Positions 1 to 7,830 of a stretch of 9,914 bases of DNA are shown one piece after another. Each line of letters starts with the position of its first letter. Positions within the stretch are counted from its first letter, which is position 1. Source of the DNA: Deltaproteobacteria bacterium (GTDB taxonomy: Bacteria > Desulfobacterota > Syntrophia > Syntrophales > UBA2185); NCBI GenBank assembly GCA_026388495.1, contig JAPLJQ010000197.1, forward strand, positions 1-9,914, given 5' to 3'. A program made the translations under genes and the position numbers. The notes beneath the pieces are model-generated. The model saw only the letters and a program-made list of their open reading frames with translations. It ran no database searches and was not told the origin of the DNA.

Positions 1-53
1 AAATTGAAGAGGGCATGGAAAGGATCAAGATTGCCGTCATGAAACTTGTGTGA
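1..53 (+). CDS. C-terminal tail of a gene cut by the left edge, possibly a PLP-dependent aminotransferase
   Basis: The third frame is open from the edge and ends at TGA 51-53, encoding IEEGMERIKIAVMKLV. The amphipathic pattern 'EGMERIKxAV' just before the stop resembles the last helix of class I/II aminotransferases (aspartate/aromatic type), which often end in a similar way. That resemblance is the only evidence; sixteen residues cannot establish a family. No clear terminator follows; a repeat-like element starts within ten bases of the stop. Any short chance open frame could give a similar tail, so the call is tentative. Confidence 0.35.
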   Translation, partial: IEEGMERIKIAVMKLV

Positions 54-60
54 ATAGGGC

Positions 61-357
61 TTGACGGTTTCGTAAAAAGTTGGATTTCACCACAACCTGT
101 CATTCCTGCGAAAGCGGGGATCATGTCATATTGTATAGTTATTGTCTTAAGTCGGATTTTTCCCCAATGTACTTGTCGGGGGCGTGAGTGACGCGATATT
201 ACACTTTTATTCGAGTTCACAAGGTGAGACCTTGAAAATTTATCTAATGTTCATTGTGAGGCTTTTGGCGCCGCTGCAGTCACGACAAATATCGGTACAT
301 TAGAGATTGCGCCGATTTGCTCGTAATGACAAATGAGGCTTTTTTACAGGCCTTCAG
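61..357. repeat. Decayed MITE-like intergenic repeat with imperfect terminal inverted repeats
   Basis: The left end (61-85) has the core tttcgtaaaaagt. The right end (about 328-356), read in reverse complement, matches it imperfectly around cttttttac and the flanking aaat and tca. Just inside the left end, TCCTGC (104-109) and GCGGGG (114-119) pair around a GAAA loop (110-113), giving a six-pair hairpin with two G-U pairs. The 'cattcctgcgaaagcgggga' string resembles dispersed intergenic repeats I associate with deltaproteobacteria (recollection, not searched). A second small dyad, CAAGGT-GAG-ACCTTG, lies at 220-234. No transposase is encoded, so if mobile it was non-autonomous. The rest of the 54-422 gap shows no credible gene. 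Boundaries are approximate. Confidence 0.45.
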
Positions 358-422
358 TTTTTGGGCTCGGTCAGGAAATCCCTGTCGTGTAGTCGGGGTG
401 ATTTAATATAAAAGGTGATCAA

Positions 423-1137
423 ATGGTTGGAATATTTGGGGTTATTTCCAGAAGCGATTGAATAAAGACTTTATTTTACGGTACTGATTATCACTCTCAT
501 CTGGGTACGGAATACGGAGGACTGTCTGTCATCGGGAGCGAAGGTTTCCAAAACGCCATTCACAGCATCAGCCAGGCGCAATTCAAATCAAGATTCGGTA
601 CGTTTGCCATTGCCGCAACGTGCATGATTACAAACAAGGATGCTCTTACGAAATCTCTTATCAATGAGGGGTTATCGTGCAGTGAGATGACGGGTGGCGG
701 GATGAATACGGTAGAGCATGTGGCAAAATCGATCAACACAGGGGAAAATATCGTTGACGGTATAAAAAAAATGCAGGATGCCATTGAAGGTTCCACTCAA
801 GAACTACACCATAAAAAAGCTCTGGGACAATGGCGCTCTTCAAATCCATATCAGACCTGCCTGTCCACCGTTAATGTATCCATGCAGATATATGGCTTCC
901 ACCCGTTCCTTAATGGAGCTGGCTTTTCGAAGGGCGATAAAAAATATTGAGGGAAAAGATAATGAAAAGATAGATGAATATCTTGATCACCTGTCAGATA
1001 AATATCGGGATATGGTCGAGTGGATTCGTAAAGACTTAAACGTCACGTCTCTCAGATATTTATACATTGAAGACATGATTGAAGCCATCGGGCTTCCGGA
1101 GAACCAGTTGTGCCTGTATTGCTGGCAAGGTAGCTGA
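423..1137 (+). pseudogene. Degenerate PurF-like class II glutamine amidotransferase / amidophosphoribosyltransferase
   Basis: ATG 423, preceded by AGGTGA at a normal distance, opens MVGIFGVIS. In this family the N-terminus is MCGIFGV, whose Cys2 becomes the catalytic nucleophile of the glutaminase domain; here it is Val. After SRSD comes an in-frame TGA (459-461), and the same frame then continues with family-like sequence (LFYGTDYHSHLGT, GGMNTVEHVAKSIN, KKMQDAIEGS) to about 794. Two stretches seem to be missing. One is inside the glutaminase domain near 598-612, where FKSRF runs directly into FGTFAI. A much larger one near 792-802 removes most of the phosphoribosyltransferase domain. After that junction the match continues in another frame with KKLWDNGA, RPACPPLMYPCRY, a conserved C-terminal region and LCLYCWQGS before TGA 1135-1137. 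About half of the roughly 460-residue family length remains. No active enzyme is expected. A MITE-like repeat lies just upstream. Confidence 0.85.
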
Positions 1138-1248
1138 CGGATTATCAAGAAGGCTCACATCCCTCATCATATGAATGACGCCTGCGCATCTTCGTCATCC
1201 CTCAGGTGGACTGATAACTTTACCATCTGAATGTCCTTAAATTCCTTA

Positions 1249-1278
1249 TTGATTGCAATTATTCCTTCGTGTTATAAG
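1249..1278 (+). promoter_or_regulatory. Candidate sigma-70 promoter for ispG-proS-rel
   Basis: TTGATT (1249-1254, four of six consensus bases) is separated by 18 bases from TATAAG (1273-1278, five of six). Transcription would begin near 1285, leaving a leader of about 35 bases before the TTG start of ispG. It lies in the 182-base gap between the dead purF-like gene and ispG, where a promoter is expected. An alternative pair, TTGCAA (1253) with TAAGAT (1275) at 16 bases, overlaps it. Confidence 0.45.
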
Positions 1279-1292
1279 ATACGATATCTTAT
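1274..1292. promoter_or_regulatory. Perfect 8-bp inverted repeat over the -10, candidate operator
   Basis: ATAAGATA (1274-1281) and TATCTTAT (1285-1292) are exact inverted copies around the spacer CGA. The left arm covers the candidate -10 box and the right arm covers the predicted start of transcription, the classical place for a repressor to block RNA polymerase. A second nested dyad, CGATA-TCT-TATCG, occupies 1282-1294. The arms are AT-rich, so coincidence is possible, and I do not recognise the operator of a named regulator. Confidence 0.35.
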
Positions 1293-1319
1293 CGTAACAG
1301 TCATAAATGGTGCATCCTA

Positions 1320-2399
1320 TTGGAAACCTCCATAAAGAAAAGAAAGTCGAAAACTGTATATTTAGGTGCTATTCAGATAGGCGGTGATGCGCCTGTTGTG
1401 GTGCAATCCATGACCTGCACGGACACGAGGAATGTAAGGGATACAGTTAGTCAGATCAGAATGCTTGAAGAAGCCGGTTGTGAAGCGGTCCGGGTTGCTG
1501 TACCGGACGAGGAAGCGGCGTCGGCATTGAAGGATATCCGGAAACAAATCTCTATTCCTTTGATCGCAGATATTCATTTCAATTACCGGCTTGCCATTAC
1601 GGCAATACAGAACCATGTGGAAGGAATCCGGATCAATCCAGGTAACATAAAAAAAGATAAAATACTGGAAATCATTCGATTTGCAAAAACTCAGGGAACG
1701 GCAGTGCGCATTGGAATCAATGCCGGGTCTCTTGAAAAGGATTTATTCGTGAAATATGGAGGGCCGAAAGCACCGGCGCTTGTTGAAAGTGCTCTCAGGA
1801 ACCTTGATCATATCGTAAGTTCCGGTTTTGAAAACATCAAATTGTCTTTGAAATCATCGGACGTGGCAACAATGATAGAGGCCTACCGTGTCATATCAAA
1901 AAGAACAGATTATCCATTGCATCTTGGTGTAACAGAAGCTGGTACCCTGATACCTGCTGCCATTAAATCATCCATAGGTATGGGTATCCTCCTTTACGAA
2001 GGAATTGGAGATACGATCAGGGTGTCCGTAACGGGAGATCCTGTGTCTGAAATCGATGTGGCGTACGGTATTTTAAGAACATTGAAGATCAGAAAAATAG
2101 GACCGGATATTATTTCCTGCCCGACCTGCGGCCGGTGTGAAATTGATCTCCTGGCGCTGACACAGGAGATGGAAAGGCAATTAAAAGGGATAAAATCATA
2201 CCTGAAAATTGCTTTGATGGGTTGTGTGGTAAACGGACCGGGCGAAGCGGCTGAAGCGGATGTGGGAATTGCAGGTGGCCGGGGTTTCGGCATGCTTTTT
2301 AAAAGAGGAAAGATCATCAGGAAAGTCAAAGAGGGTGATTTCGTAAGGGTGTTAATGGACGAAATAAACACCATGATTCGTGACGGGAAGGAGGCATAA
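1320..2399 (+). CDS. ispG: 4-hydroxy-3-methylbut-2-en-1-yl diphosphate synthase (IspG/GcpE)
   Basis: IspG is the cytosolic 4Fe-4S enzyme that reductively converts methylerythritol cyclodiphosphate to HMBPP in the MEP route to isoprenoids. The 359-residue product has the usual bacterial length. The N-terminal TIM-barrel half begins with the family pattern VYLGAIQIGGDAPVVVQSMT and includes IPLIADIHFNYRLA and GIRINPGNI. The C-terminal cluster domain supplies the three iron-sulphur ligands: Cys267 and Cys270 in SCPTCGR and Cys302 in MGCVVNGPGE, with the conserved catalytic Glu309. All expected residues are present. Translation appears to start at a TTG (1320), with only a weak GGTG (1309-1312) as ribosome site; the nearby ATG at 1307 is out of frame. 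The stop overlaps the start of proS by one base (taATG), so the two are cotranscribed. Confidence 0.97.
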   Translation: METSIKKRKSKTVYLGAIQIGGDAPVVVQSMTCTDTRNVRDTVSQIRMLEEAGCEAVRVAVPDEEAASALKDIRKQISIPLIADIHFNYRLAITAIQNHVEGIRINPGNIKKDKILEIIRFAKTQGTAVRIGINAGSLEKDLFVKYGGPKAPALVESALRNLDHIVSSGFENIKLSLKSSDVATMIEAYRVISKRTDYPLHLGVTEAGTLIPAAIKSSIGMGILLYEGIGDTIRVSVTGDPVSEIDVAYGILRTLKIRKIGPDIISCPTCGRCEIDLLALTQEMERQLKGIKSYLKIALMGCVVNGPGEAAEADVGIAGGRGFGMLFKRGKIIRKVKEGDFVRVLMDEINTMIRDGKEA

Positions 2400-4111
2400 T
2401 GCGTTATTCGGAGATGTTTCTGCCAACGGAAAGAGAAGTACCTTCCGATGCTGAAGTCATAAGCCATCAACTCATGATCAGGGCAGGAATGATAAGAAAA
2501 TTAACGAGTGGTATTTATTCATATCTCCCCCTGGGATATCGGGTGATCAGAAAGGTTGAGCAGATCATCAGGGAAGAGATGAACAGAGCGGGCGCCGAGG
2601 AGGTGTATCTGCCGATGGTACAGCCTCGCGAGCTATGGGAAGAATCGGGACGCTGGACATTGTATGGCAAGGAACTGTTGAGATTCAAGGACCGTCATGA
2701 CCGAGAGTCCTGTCTGGGACCGACCCATGAAGAAGTCATCACGGATCTTGTAAGACATGAAATCAAAACATATCGTCAACTGCCACGAATTCTTTATCAG
2801 ATCCAGACAAAATTTCGTGATGAAATACGACCCCGCTTCGGGGTCATGAGATGCCGGGAATTCAGCATGAAGGATGCGTACAGTTTCGATGCCGGCGAAG
2901 ATGGGGTAGATATCAGCTATAGAAAGATGTTTGATGCCTATAACCGAATATTCACACGATGCGGTCTGAAATTTAGGCCTGTCGAAGCAGATACGGGCAG
3001 CATCGGAGGGAGTTTCTCGCATGAATTCATGGTAATAGCAGATTCTGGTGAGGATTCTATCGTTTTTTGCAGTGCCTGTGATTATGCAGCGAATCTTGAA
3101 AAGGCAGAAGTGTCTGTACCGGAGAAAGGTGACCATCAGGAGGATGTTTTCTTGCCTTTTGAAGAAATCATCACTCCCAATGTGAAAAGAATAGAGGAAC
3201 TTTGCTCGTTTCTTCATGTGACTCCGGAAGATATTATCAAAACCCTTATATACGAAGCGGACGATATTCCCGTTGCCGTTCTTGTAAGAGGTGATGATGA
3301 AGTCAATGAAATAAAGGTAAAAAACTATCTGGGATGTAATAGCCTTACCATGGCGACGGAGGACATGATTTATGACGTGACGGGGGCTCCCCGTGGTTTT
3401 GCCGGCGCTGTGGGGATCAAGGCAAAAATCATTGCTGATTACTCACTTATGAATAGGACAAACTTTGTGATGGGCGCTAATAAGAAGGACTATCATATTA
3501 AGAATGTGAATGTTGGCAGGGATTTTGACGTAAATGCATTTGCAGATTTGCGAATTGCCAGAAATACGGATTTGTGTATTCGATGTCGAGGTGCACTGAA
3601 ATTTGCCAGGGGGATCGAAGTGGGTCATGTATTCAAGCTGGGGGAAAAGTACAGCCGGGCAATGAACGCCACCTACCTTGACCAGAACGGCAAGGAACAA
3701 TTCATGGTCATGGGCTGCTACGGCATTGGAATCGGGCGGACTGTTGCGGCAAGCATTGAACAGAACCACGATGGCAATGGCATTATATGGCCGCTTCCAA
3801 TCGCACCGTATCATGTTATGATTACGCCGGTTAATGTGAAGGATGAATCCGTTCGTCGAGCATCCGAGAGCTTATATTTCGATCTTTCAGAAAAAAACAT
3901 CGAGGTGATTCTTGACGAGAGGGATGAAAGGGCGGGTGTAAAGTTTATGGATGCTGATCTTGTAGGCATCCCCCTGCGGGTTACCATCGGATCAAAAAAA
4001 CTATCCAGGGAAACCGTAGAAGTAAAAATCAGGAAATCGGGCGAAGTGATCGACGTATCGCTGGAAGGAATCGTTAACTTTATCACAAGGTTTATTCGTG
4101 AAGATGTATGA
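2399..4111 (+). CDS. proS: Prolyl-tRNA synthetase, bacterial type with editing insert (ProRS)
   Basis: This class II synthetase activates proline and charges tRNA-Pro in the cytosol. At 570 residues it matches the long bacterial form (E. coli about 572). Visible elements in order: the N-terminal catalytic part with the proline-binding THE at 109-111; motif 2, RPRFGVMRCREFSMKD, at 144-159; an insert of about 180 residues (roughly 222-405) corresponding to the YbaK-like editing domain that hydrolyses Ala-tRNA-Pro, with the conserved lysine of IIKTLIY at 281; motif 3, GIGIGRTVAASIEQ, starting at 442; and a C-terminal anticodon-binding domain from about 470. ATG 2399 follows AAGGAGG (2388-2394) by four bases and overlaps the ispG stop by one. 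The end overlaps rel by four bases (ATGA). A tRNA-Pro gene lies downstream in the same gene array. Confidence 0.97.
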   Translation: MRYSEMFLPTEREVPSDAEVISHQLMIRAGMIRKLTSGIYSYLPLGYRVIRKVEQIIREEMNRAGAEEVYLPMVQPRELWEESGRWTLYGKELLRFKDRHDRESCLGPTHEEVITDLVRHEIKTYRQLPRILYQIQTKFRDEIRPRFGVMRCREFSMKDAYSFDAGEDGVDISYRKMFDAYNRIFTRCGLKFRPVEADTGSIGGSFSHEFMVIADSGEDSIVFCSACDYAANLEKAEVSVPEKGDHQEDVFLPFEEIITPNVKRIEELCSFLHVTPEDIIKTLIYEADDIPVAVLVRGDDEVNEIKVKNYLGCNSLTMATEDMIYDVTGAPRGFAGAVGIKAKIIADYSLMNRTNFVMGANKKDYHIKNVNVGRDFDVNAFADLRIARNTDLCIRCRGALKFARGIEVGHVFKLGEKYSRAMNATYLDQNGKEQFMVMGCYGIGIGRTVAASIEQNHDGNGIIWPLPIAPYHVMITPVNVKDESVRRASESLYFDLSEKNIEVILDERDERAGVKFMDADLVGIPLRVTIGSKKLSRETVEVKIRKSGEVIDVSLEGIVNFITRFIREDV

Positions 4112-6270
4112 TATCCATGTTACGAATTACTGATATTTTGGATAAAACCCAGTCTTATCTTGGACCGGAAGAGCAGGAGACCATAGAAAAGGCATATATC
4201 TTCTCCGCTTCGGTTCATCAGGGGCAGATACGTCTTTCCGGGGAACCTTATCTTACGCACCCTGTTGAAGTGGCTGGAATGCTGGCAGACATGAAGCTCG
4301 ATGCGGCGACAATTGTTACGGGTTTACTTCATGATACGGTTGAGGATACGCTTGCAACCCCCGACCAGATAAGGGAAGCGTTTGGGAAAGAAGTCGAATT
4401 TCTTGTCGAGGGGCTAACAAAGATCAGCAAGATAATATTTGGAAGCAAGGTAGAGCAACAGGCGGAGAATTTCAGAAAAATGATCCTCGCTATGTCTTCA
4501 GACATCAGAATACTCCTGATCAGACTGGTGGACAGGATTCACAATATGAGAACCCTTGAATTTCAGACACCGGAAAAACAGAAATATATTGCTGAAGAAA
4601 CCTTGGAGTTGTATGCCCCTCTTGCAAACCGTCTCGGAATTAACTGGATAAAGGTAGAACTTGAAGATCTCGCCTTCCGTTACCTTAACTTTGAGGCCTA
4701 CAATGAAATGGCCAAAAGGGTCGCCAAAAGAAAGGAAAAGAGAGAACAATATACGGAGGAAGTTAAAAATATTATTCAAAAGGAGATCGATCAATTTGGT
4801 TTGAAGGCCTGTGTCGAAGGCCGGGCAAAGCATTTTTACAGTATTTATAAAAAAATGAAAGAACAACATATCGATCTCGACGAGGTCTATGACCTGATTG
4901 CCTTCAGGATCATTCTTGATGCTAAGAAAGAAATTGAATGTTATGAAGCACTAAGCGTTGTCCATGCCCTCTGGAAACCCGTACCCGGCCGCTTTAAGGA
5001 TTTTATCGCCATGCCGAAGGCCAATAATTACCGGGCATTGCATACGACCGTTATCGGTCCTTATGGAGAAAGGGTGGAGATTCAGATCAGAAGCAGGATC
5101 ATGCACGAATGGGCGGAAGAAGGGATTGCCGCGCATTGGCGGTACAAGGAGGGACAATCTTATAAAAGTGATGATGATGAGCAGATCAAAAAACTCAGAG
5201 AGTTGCTTGAGGTTCAGCAGGATCTTAAAAACCCCCGGGAATTCATGTCAAATCTGAAAATGGCGCTTTTCCCGGATGAAGTCTATATATTCACACCGAG
5301 GGGAGATGTAAAGGCGTTTCCCAAGGGAGCAACCCCTATCGATTTTGCATACAGTATTCATACGGACGTAGGCAATCAGTGTGTGGGAGCAAAGATCAAC
5401 CGGAATATTGTGCCGCTGAAATATGAACTTAAAAATGGTGACACTGTTGAAATCATCACACAGGCCGGCCACCATCCCACTAAGGATTGGTTGAAGTATG
5501 CCGTAACATCCCGGGCCATATCAAAAATAAGAAACTGGATAAAAACGGAAGAAAGAAAGAAGAGCATTGCCCTCGGGAAAGATATCCTGGATAAAGAATT
5601 CAAAAAGCATCATCTAAAATTCAGTCAGATAGTGAAGTCTGATGAAATTAAAAAAGTTTACGCGGAGTATTCGATCAGTACCGTGGATGATCTTATGGCA
5701 GTTGTCGGATATGGAAAAATATCGGCAAAAAGGATTGTCAATAAATTTCTGCCTGAAGATGTTTCAAAGCAATCGGAAAGCACGCCCGAAAAAGAAAAAA
5801 AGAAGACCACGGTGTCTTCTTCCGTCGGGATATCTCTGACGGGGATTGAGGATGTCATGGTCAGGTATGCAAGGTGTTGTCATCCCATACCGGGCGATGA
5901 AATACTGGGGTATATCTCAAGGGGGAGAGGGCTTACGGTTCATACGGCTAATTGTATGAATGTAGAGGAAATGGATACGGAAAGAATTGTAGATGTCGAA
6001 TGGAATATCAAAGAGAAGAAGACATTTCCTGTTAATATAAGGGTTGTCTGCACAGATAAAAAGGGATTGCTGGCGGAAATCAGCGCCGTAATATCAACCA
6101 TGGATGTTAACATCAGCCATGCGGAAATAGAAACGAGGTCCGCTGACATGCAGGCCATATGTGATTTTAAACTGGATGTAAATGATTTACAACAGTTTAC
6201 ACAGGTGCTCAATGCAATGAAAAAACTCAAAAGTGTGATATCCGTGGAGAGGGTCAGAAGATCATCATGA
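4108..6270 (+). CDS. rel: Bifunctional (p)ppGpp synthetase/hydrolase, RelA/SpoT family (Rel)
   Basis: This long RSH enzyme makes and degrades the stringent-response alarmone (p)ppGpp, probably at the ribosome. The 720 residues contain an intact HD hydrolase domain (HDTVED at 75-80, with YLTHPVEVAGML before it). The synthetase domain carries RFKD at 295-298, then NNYRALHTT and EIQIRSRIMHEWAEEGIAAH. The RxKD form is typical of bifunctional Rel/SpoT enzymes, whereas monofunctional RelA has ExDD. A TGS domain follows (about 390-452, VYIFTPRGDVKAFPKGATPIDFAYS is split across its start), then a conserved-cysteine domain (Cys590-Cys591 in YARCCHPIPGD) and a C-terminal ACT domain from about 640. ATG 4108 is preferred because GTGA lies six bases upstream and it makes an ATGA overlap with proS. 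ATG 4117, giving MLRITDIL, is the alternative. Confidence 0.96.
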   Translation: MISMLRITDILDKTQSYLGPEEQETIEKAYIFSASVHQGQIRLSGEPYLTHPVEVAGMLADMKLDAATIVTGLLHDTVEDTLATPDQIREAFGKEVEFLVEGLTKISKIIFGSKVEQQAENFRKMILAMSSDIRILLIRLVDRIHNMRTLEFQTPEKQKYIAEETLELYAPLANRLGINWIKVELEDLAFRYLNFEAYNEMAKRVAKRKEKREQYTEEVKNIIQKEIDQFGLKACVEGRAKHFYSIYKKMKEQHIDLDEVYDLIAFRIILDAKKEIECYEALSVVHALWKPVPGRFKDFIAMPKANNYRALHTTVIGPYGERVEIQIRSRIMHEWAEEGIAAHWRYKEGQSYKSDDDEQIKKLRELLEVQQDLKNPREFMSNLKMALFPDEVYIFTPRGDVKAFPKGATPIDFAYSIHTDVGNQCVGAKINRNIVPLKYELKNGDTVEIITQAGHHPTKDWLKYAVTSRAISKIRNWIKTEERKKSIALGKDILDKEFKKHHLKFSQIVKSDEIKKVYAEYSISTVDDLMAVVGYGKISAKRIVNKFLPEDVSKQSESTPEKEKKKTTVSSSVGISLTGIEDVMVRYARCCHPIPGDEILGYISRGRGLTVHTANCMNVEEMDTERIVDVEWNIKEKKTFPVNIRVVCTDKKGLLAEISAVISTMDVNISHAEIETRSADMQAICDFKLDVNDLQQFTQVLNAMKKLKSVISVERVRRSS

Positions 6271-6297
6271 AGATTAATACAAGAAAATAGTTGTAGA

Positions 6298-6327
6298 TTG
6301 ACAGATGGCCGTTACATGCTGTATGAG
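6298..6327 (+). promoter_or_regulatory. Candidate internal promoter for the amidase-rph-rdgB-tRNA-Pro segment
   Basis: A perfect consensus TTGACA (6298-6303) is followed after 18 bases by TATGAG (6322-6327, four of six). It lies in the 117-base gap after rel, the widest gap between + strand genes from ispG onward. Transcription would start near 6334, about 54 bases before the preferred amidase start. The first three bases of this -35 also read as a TTG in frame with the amidase, which could mislead gene finders into a start that is too long. Confidence 0.45.
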
Positions 6328-6387
6328 ACGCACACCGAAATTTTATCCGCACATTTTACATGGCTTAAAATTATGATGGATGATCAG

Positions 6388-7083
6388 ATGAAAAAATGGA
6401 TACAGAGAGTGCTCATTGTTTTATTGATATTGCCATTTATGCTTGTGTCGACGATATCAATGGCACAAACATCCAAGGGTAAACATCAGGTTGTTGTGGA
6501 TGCAGGACATGGCGGAACAGATACGGGCGTTAAATTATCAGACAAGTACTATGAAAAAGATATAACCCTGTCCATCGCTACCCTGTTGAAAAAAGAACTG
6601 GAAAAATCAGGGAATATTCAAGTAATGCTCACGAGAATATCAGATAAAAATATTTCATTGTCTGAGAGGATAAAGGCCATTACAACATCGAATTCAACTG
6701 TATTTGTGGGAATTCATGTAAACGGCGGGTTTGGCAAGGAATCATCGGGTTACGAACTTTATTTCCCAGGATTCGCTTCAGTCACTGCAGGGCAGGTAAA
6801 CTCCAGGGAGATTCTTGAAGACATGGCAAAAAATAAATATTTAAACGACAGTGTCAGGCTGGCTCAATTGATACAACGAAACCTGGAAACAGTTTTCCCA
6901 AGAAAGAGCAGAGGCCTGCGCAACGCACCCTTGGTCATTTTTAAGGGTCTGCAGACGTCTGCTGTTGTCGTGGAAATCGGATTTGCCAGCAATCAGGAAG
7001 AGAAAAAAAAGATGATGGATGAAAACGTGAGAAGTGCCGTTGCCCATGCATTAAGTAAAAGCATAAGGGAATTTTCAAACTAA
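6388..7083 (+). CDS. Exported zinc N-acetylmuramoyl-L-alanine amidase (Amidase_3, AmiC-like)
   Basis: Amidase_3 enzymes cut the amide bond between N-acetylmuramic acid and L-alanine in peptidoglycan, usually for daughter-cell separation or wall turnover. From ATG 6388 the product has 231 residues. It begins with a signal peptide: MKKWIQR, a hydrophobic core, and a likely cleavage after Ser-Met-Ala26 with no lipobox cysteine, so it should be periplasmic and soluble. The catalytic domain fills the rest. Zinc ligands are His41 (VVVDAGHGG), Glu56 (YYEKD) and His110 (GIHVN); the catalytic Glu196 is in VVVEIGFASN. There is no AMIN targeting domain or LysM repeat, so this is a minimal form. In-frame ATGs at 6373 and 6376 and a TTG at 6298 would add residues before the signal peptide. 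I chose 6388 because it gives a classical signal peptide and has GGA seven bases upstream. Confidence 0.9.
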   Translation: MKKWIQRVLIVLLILPFMLVSTISMAQTSKGKHQVVVDAGHGGTDTGVKLSDKYYEKDITLSIATLLKKELEKSGNIQVMLTRISDKNISLSERIKAITTSNSTVFVGIHVNGGFGKESSGYELYFPGFASVTAGQVNSREILEDMAKNKYLNDSVRLAQLIQRNLETVFPRKSRGLRNAPLVIFKGLQTSAVVVEIGFASNQEEKKKMMDENVRSAVAHALSKSIREFSN

Positions 7084-7101
7084 AATATATTTCGGTGAAG
7101 C

Positions 7102-7830
7102 ATGTTATTAAGAGCTGACGGGCGCCGGTTTGATGAAATACGGCAGATCACAATCGTAAAGGACTTTCTGAAGTATCCAGAAGGTTCGGTTATGATCGAA
7201 ATGGGCCATACGAAAGTTATTTGCACGGCAACCATTGAAGATAAAGTTCCTCCTTTTTTAAAGAATACCGGCAGAGGTTGGTTGACTGCGGAGTACTCAA
7301 TGCTTCCCATGTCGACACACCTTCGGACGCCCCGTGAATCGACAAGGGGGAGGGTTGGGGGAAGGACTCATGAAATTCAGAGGCTTATCGGAAGATCACT
7401 GCGCTCAGTAACTGATTTGAATACTTTCGGTGAAAAAACGATTTATGTAGATTGTGATGTGATTCAGGCTGATGGGGGAACAAGAACAGCATCCATTACG
7501 GGGGCCTTCGTTGCCTTAATGGATCTTTTTATAAAACAGAAAAACAATGGAATTGTGGAGGAAATTCCCGTGGCCGATTATATTTCCGCAGTAAGCGTCG
7601 GTATCATAGACAAACAGATACACCTCGATATTAATTATGAGGAAGACTCCAAAGCGGAAGTAGATATGAATTTTGTGATGACGGGTAATGGTCGATTTGT
7701 TGAAATCCAGGGTACGGCGGAAGAAGAGCCGTTCAGCCGTGAATTAATGAATCAGATGATTGACCTTGCCACGAAGGGAATAAATGAAATTACTAAAATA
7801 CAGAAGGATATATTGGGAGAAGTAATCTGA
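7102..7830 (+). CDS. rph: Ribonuclease PH (RNase PH)
   Basis: RNase PH is a phosphate-dependent 3'-to-5' exoribonuclease that trims tRNA precursors; it acts as a ring-shaped hexamer in the cytosol. The 242 residues match the family length. Visible family elements are [15 protein letters not shown] at the N-terminus, the strongly conserved [40 protein letters not shown] with the phosphate-binding Arg128, the acidic [14 protein letters not shown] (175-188) and the [13 protein letters not shown] block. All look intact. ATG 7102 follows GGTGA (7094-7098) closely, 18 bases after the amidase stop. The stop overlaps the proposed CTG start of rdgB by four bases. Its neighbour tRNA-Pro is a plausible substrate, though RNase PH would act on many tRNAs. 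Confidence 0.97.
   Translation: MLLRADGRRFDEIRQITIVKDFLKYPEGSVMIEMGHTKVICTATIEDKVPPFLKNTGRGWLTAEYSMLPMSTHLRTPRESTRGRVGGRTHEIQRLIGRSLRSVTDLNTFGEKTIYVDCDVIQADGGTRTASITGAFVALMDLFIKQKNNGIVEEIPVADYISAVSVGIIDKQIHLDINYEEDSKAEVDMNFVMTGNGRFVEIQGTAEEEPFSRELMNQMIDLATKGINEITKIQKDILGEVI
7815..7829 (+). promoter_or_regulatory. Ribosome binding site and non-canonical CTG start of rdgB
   Basis: GGGAG (7815-7819) is followed after seven bases by CTG 7827-7829, which is in frame with rdgB. The CTG overlaps the rph stop as CTGA, just like the ATGA junction between proS and rel. Upstream in this frame a TAA occurs near 7791, and no ATG, GTG or TTG lies between it and ATG 7884. This site therefore decides the rdgB start. 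Confidence 0.6.

Noticed and set aside
232..303. Short frame from TTG 232 (LKIYLMFIVRLL) preceded by AAGGTGAG
   Set aside because: Only 23 codons, inside the repeat-like element, and the apparent ribosome site is part of the CAAGGT-GAG-ACCTTG dyad. Nothing supports translation.
459..475. In-frame TGA in the purF-like gene as a selenocysteine codon (my recollection is that homologues have Cys near here), with the downstream dyad AATAAAG-A-CTTTATT as a SECIS
   Set aside because: The dyad is AT-only, has a one-base spacer and starts at the TGA itself, unlike a bacterial SECIS. The gene also has lost Cys2, two internal segments and its frame, so a stop mutation is the simpler reading.
624..950. 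Open frame of 108 codons from ATG 624
   Set aside because: It is an internal piece of the decayed purF-like gene; its last part is the C-terminal region read in the wrong frame after the deletion junction.
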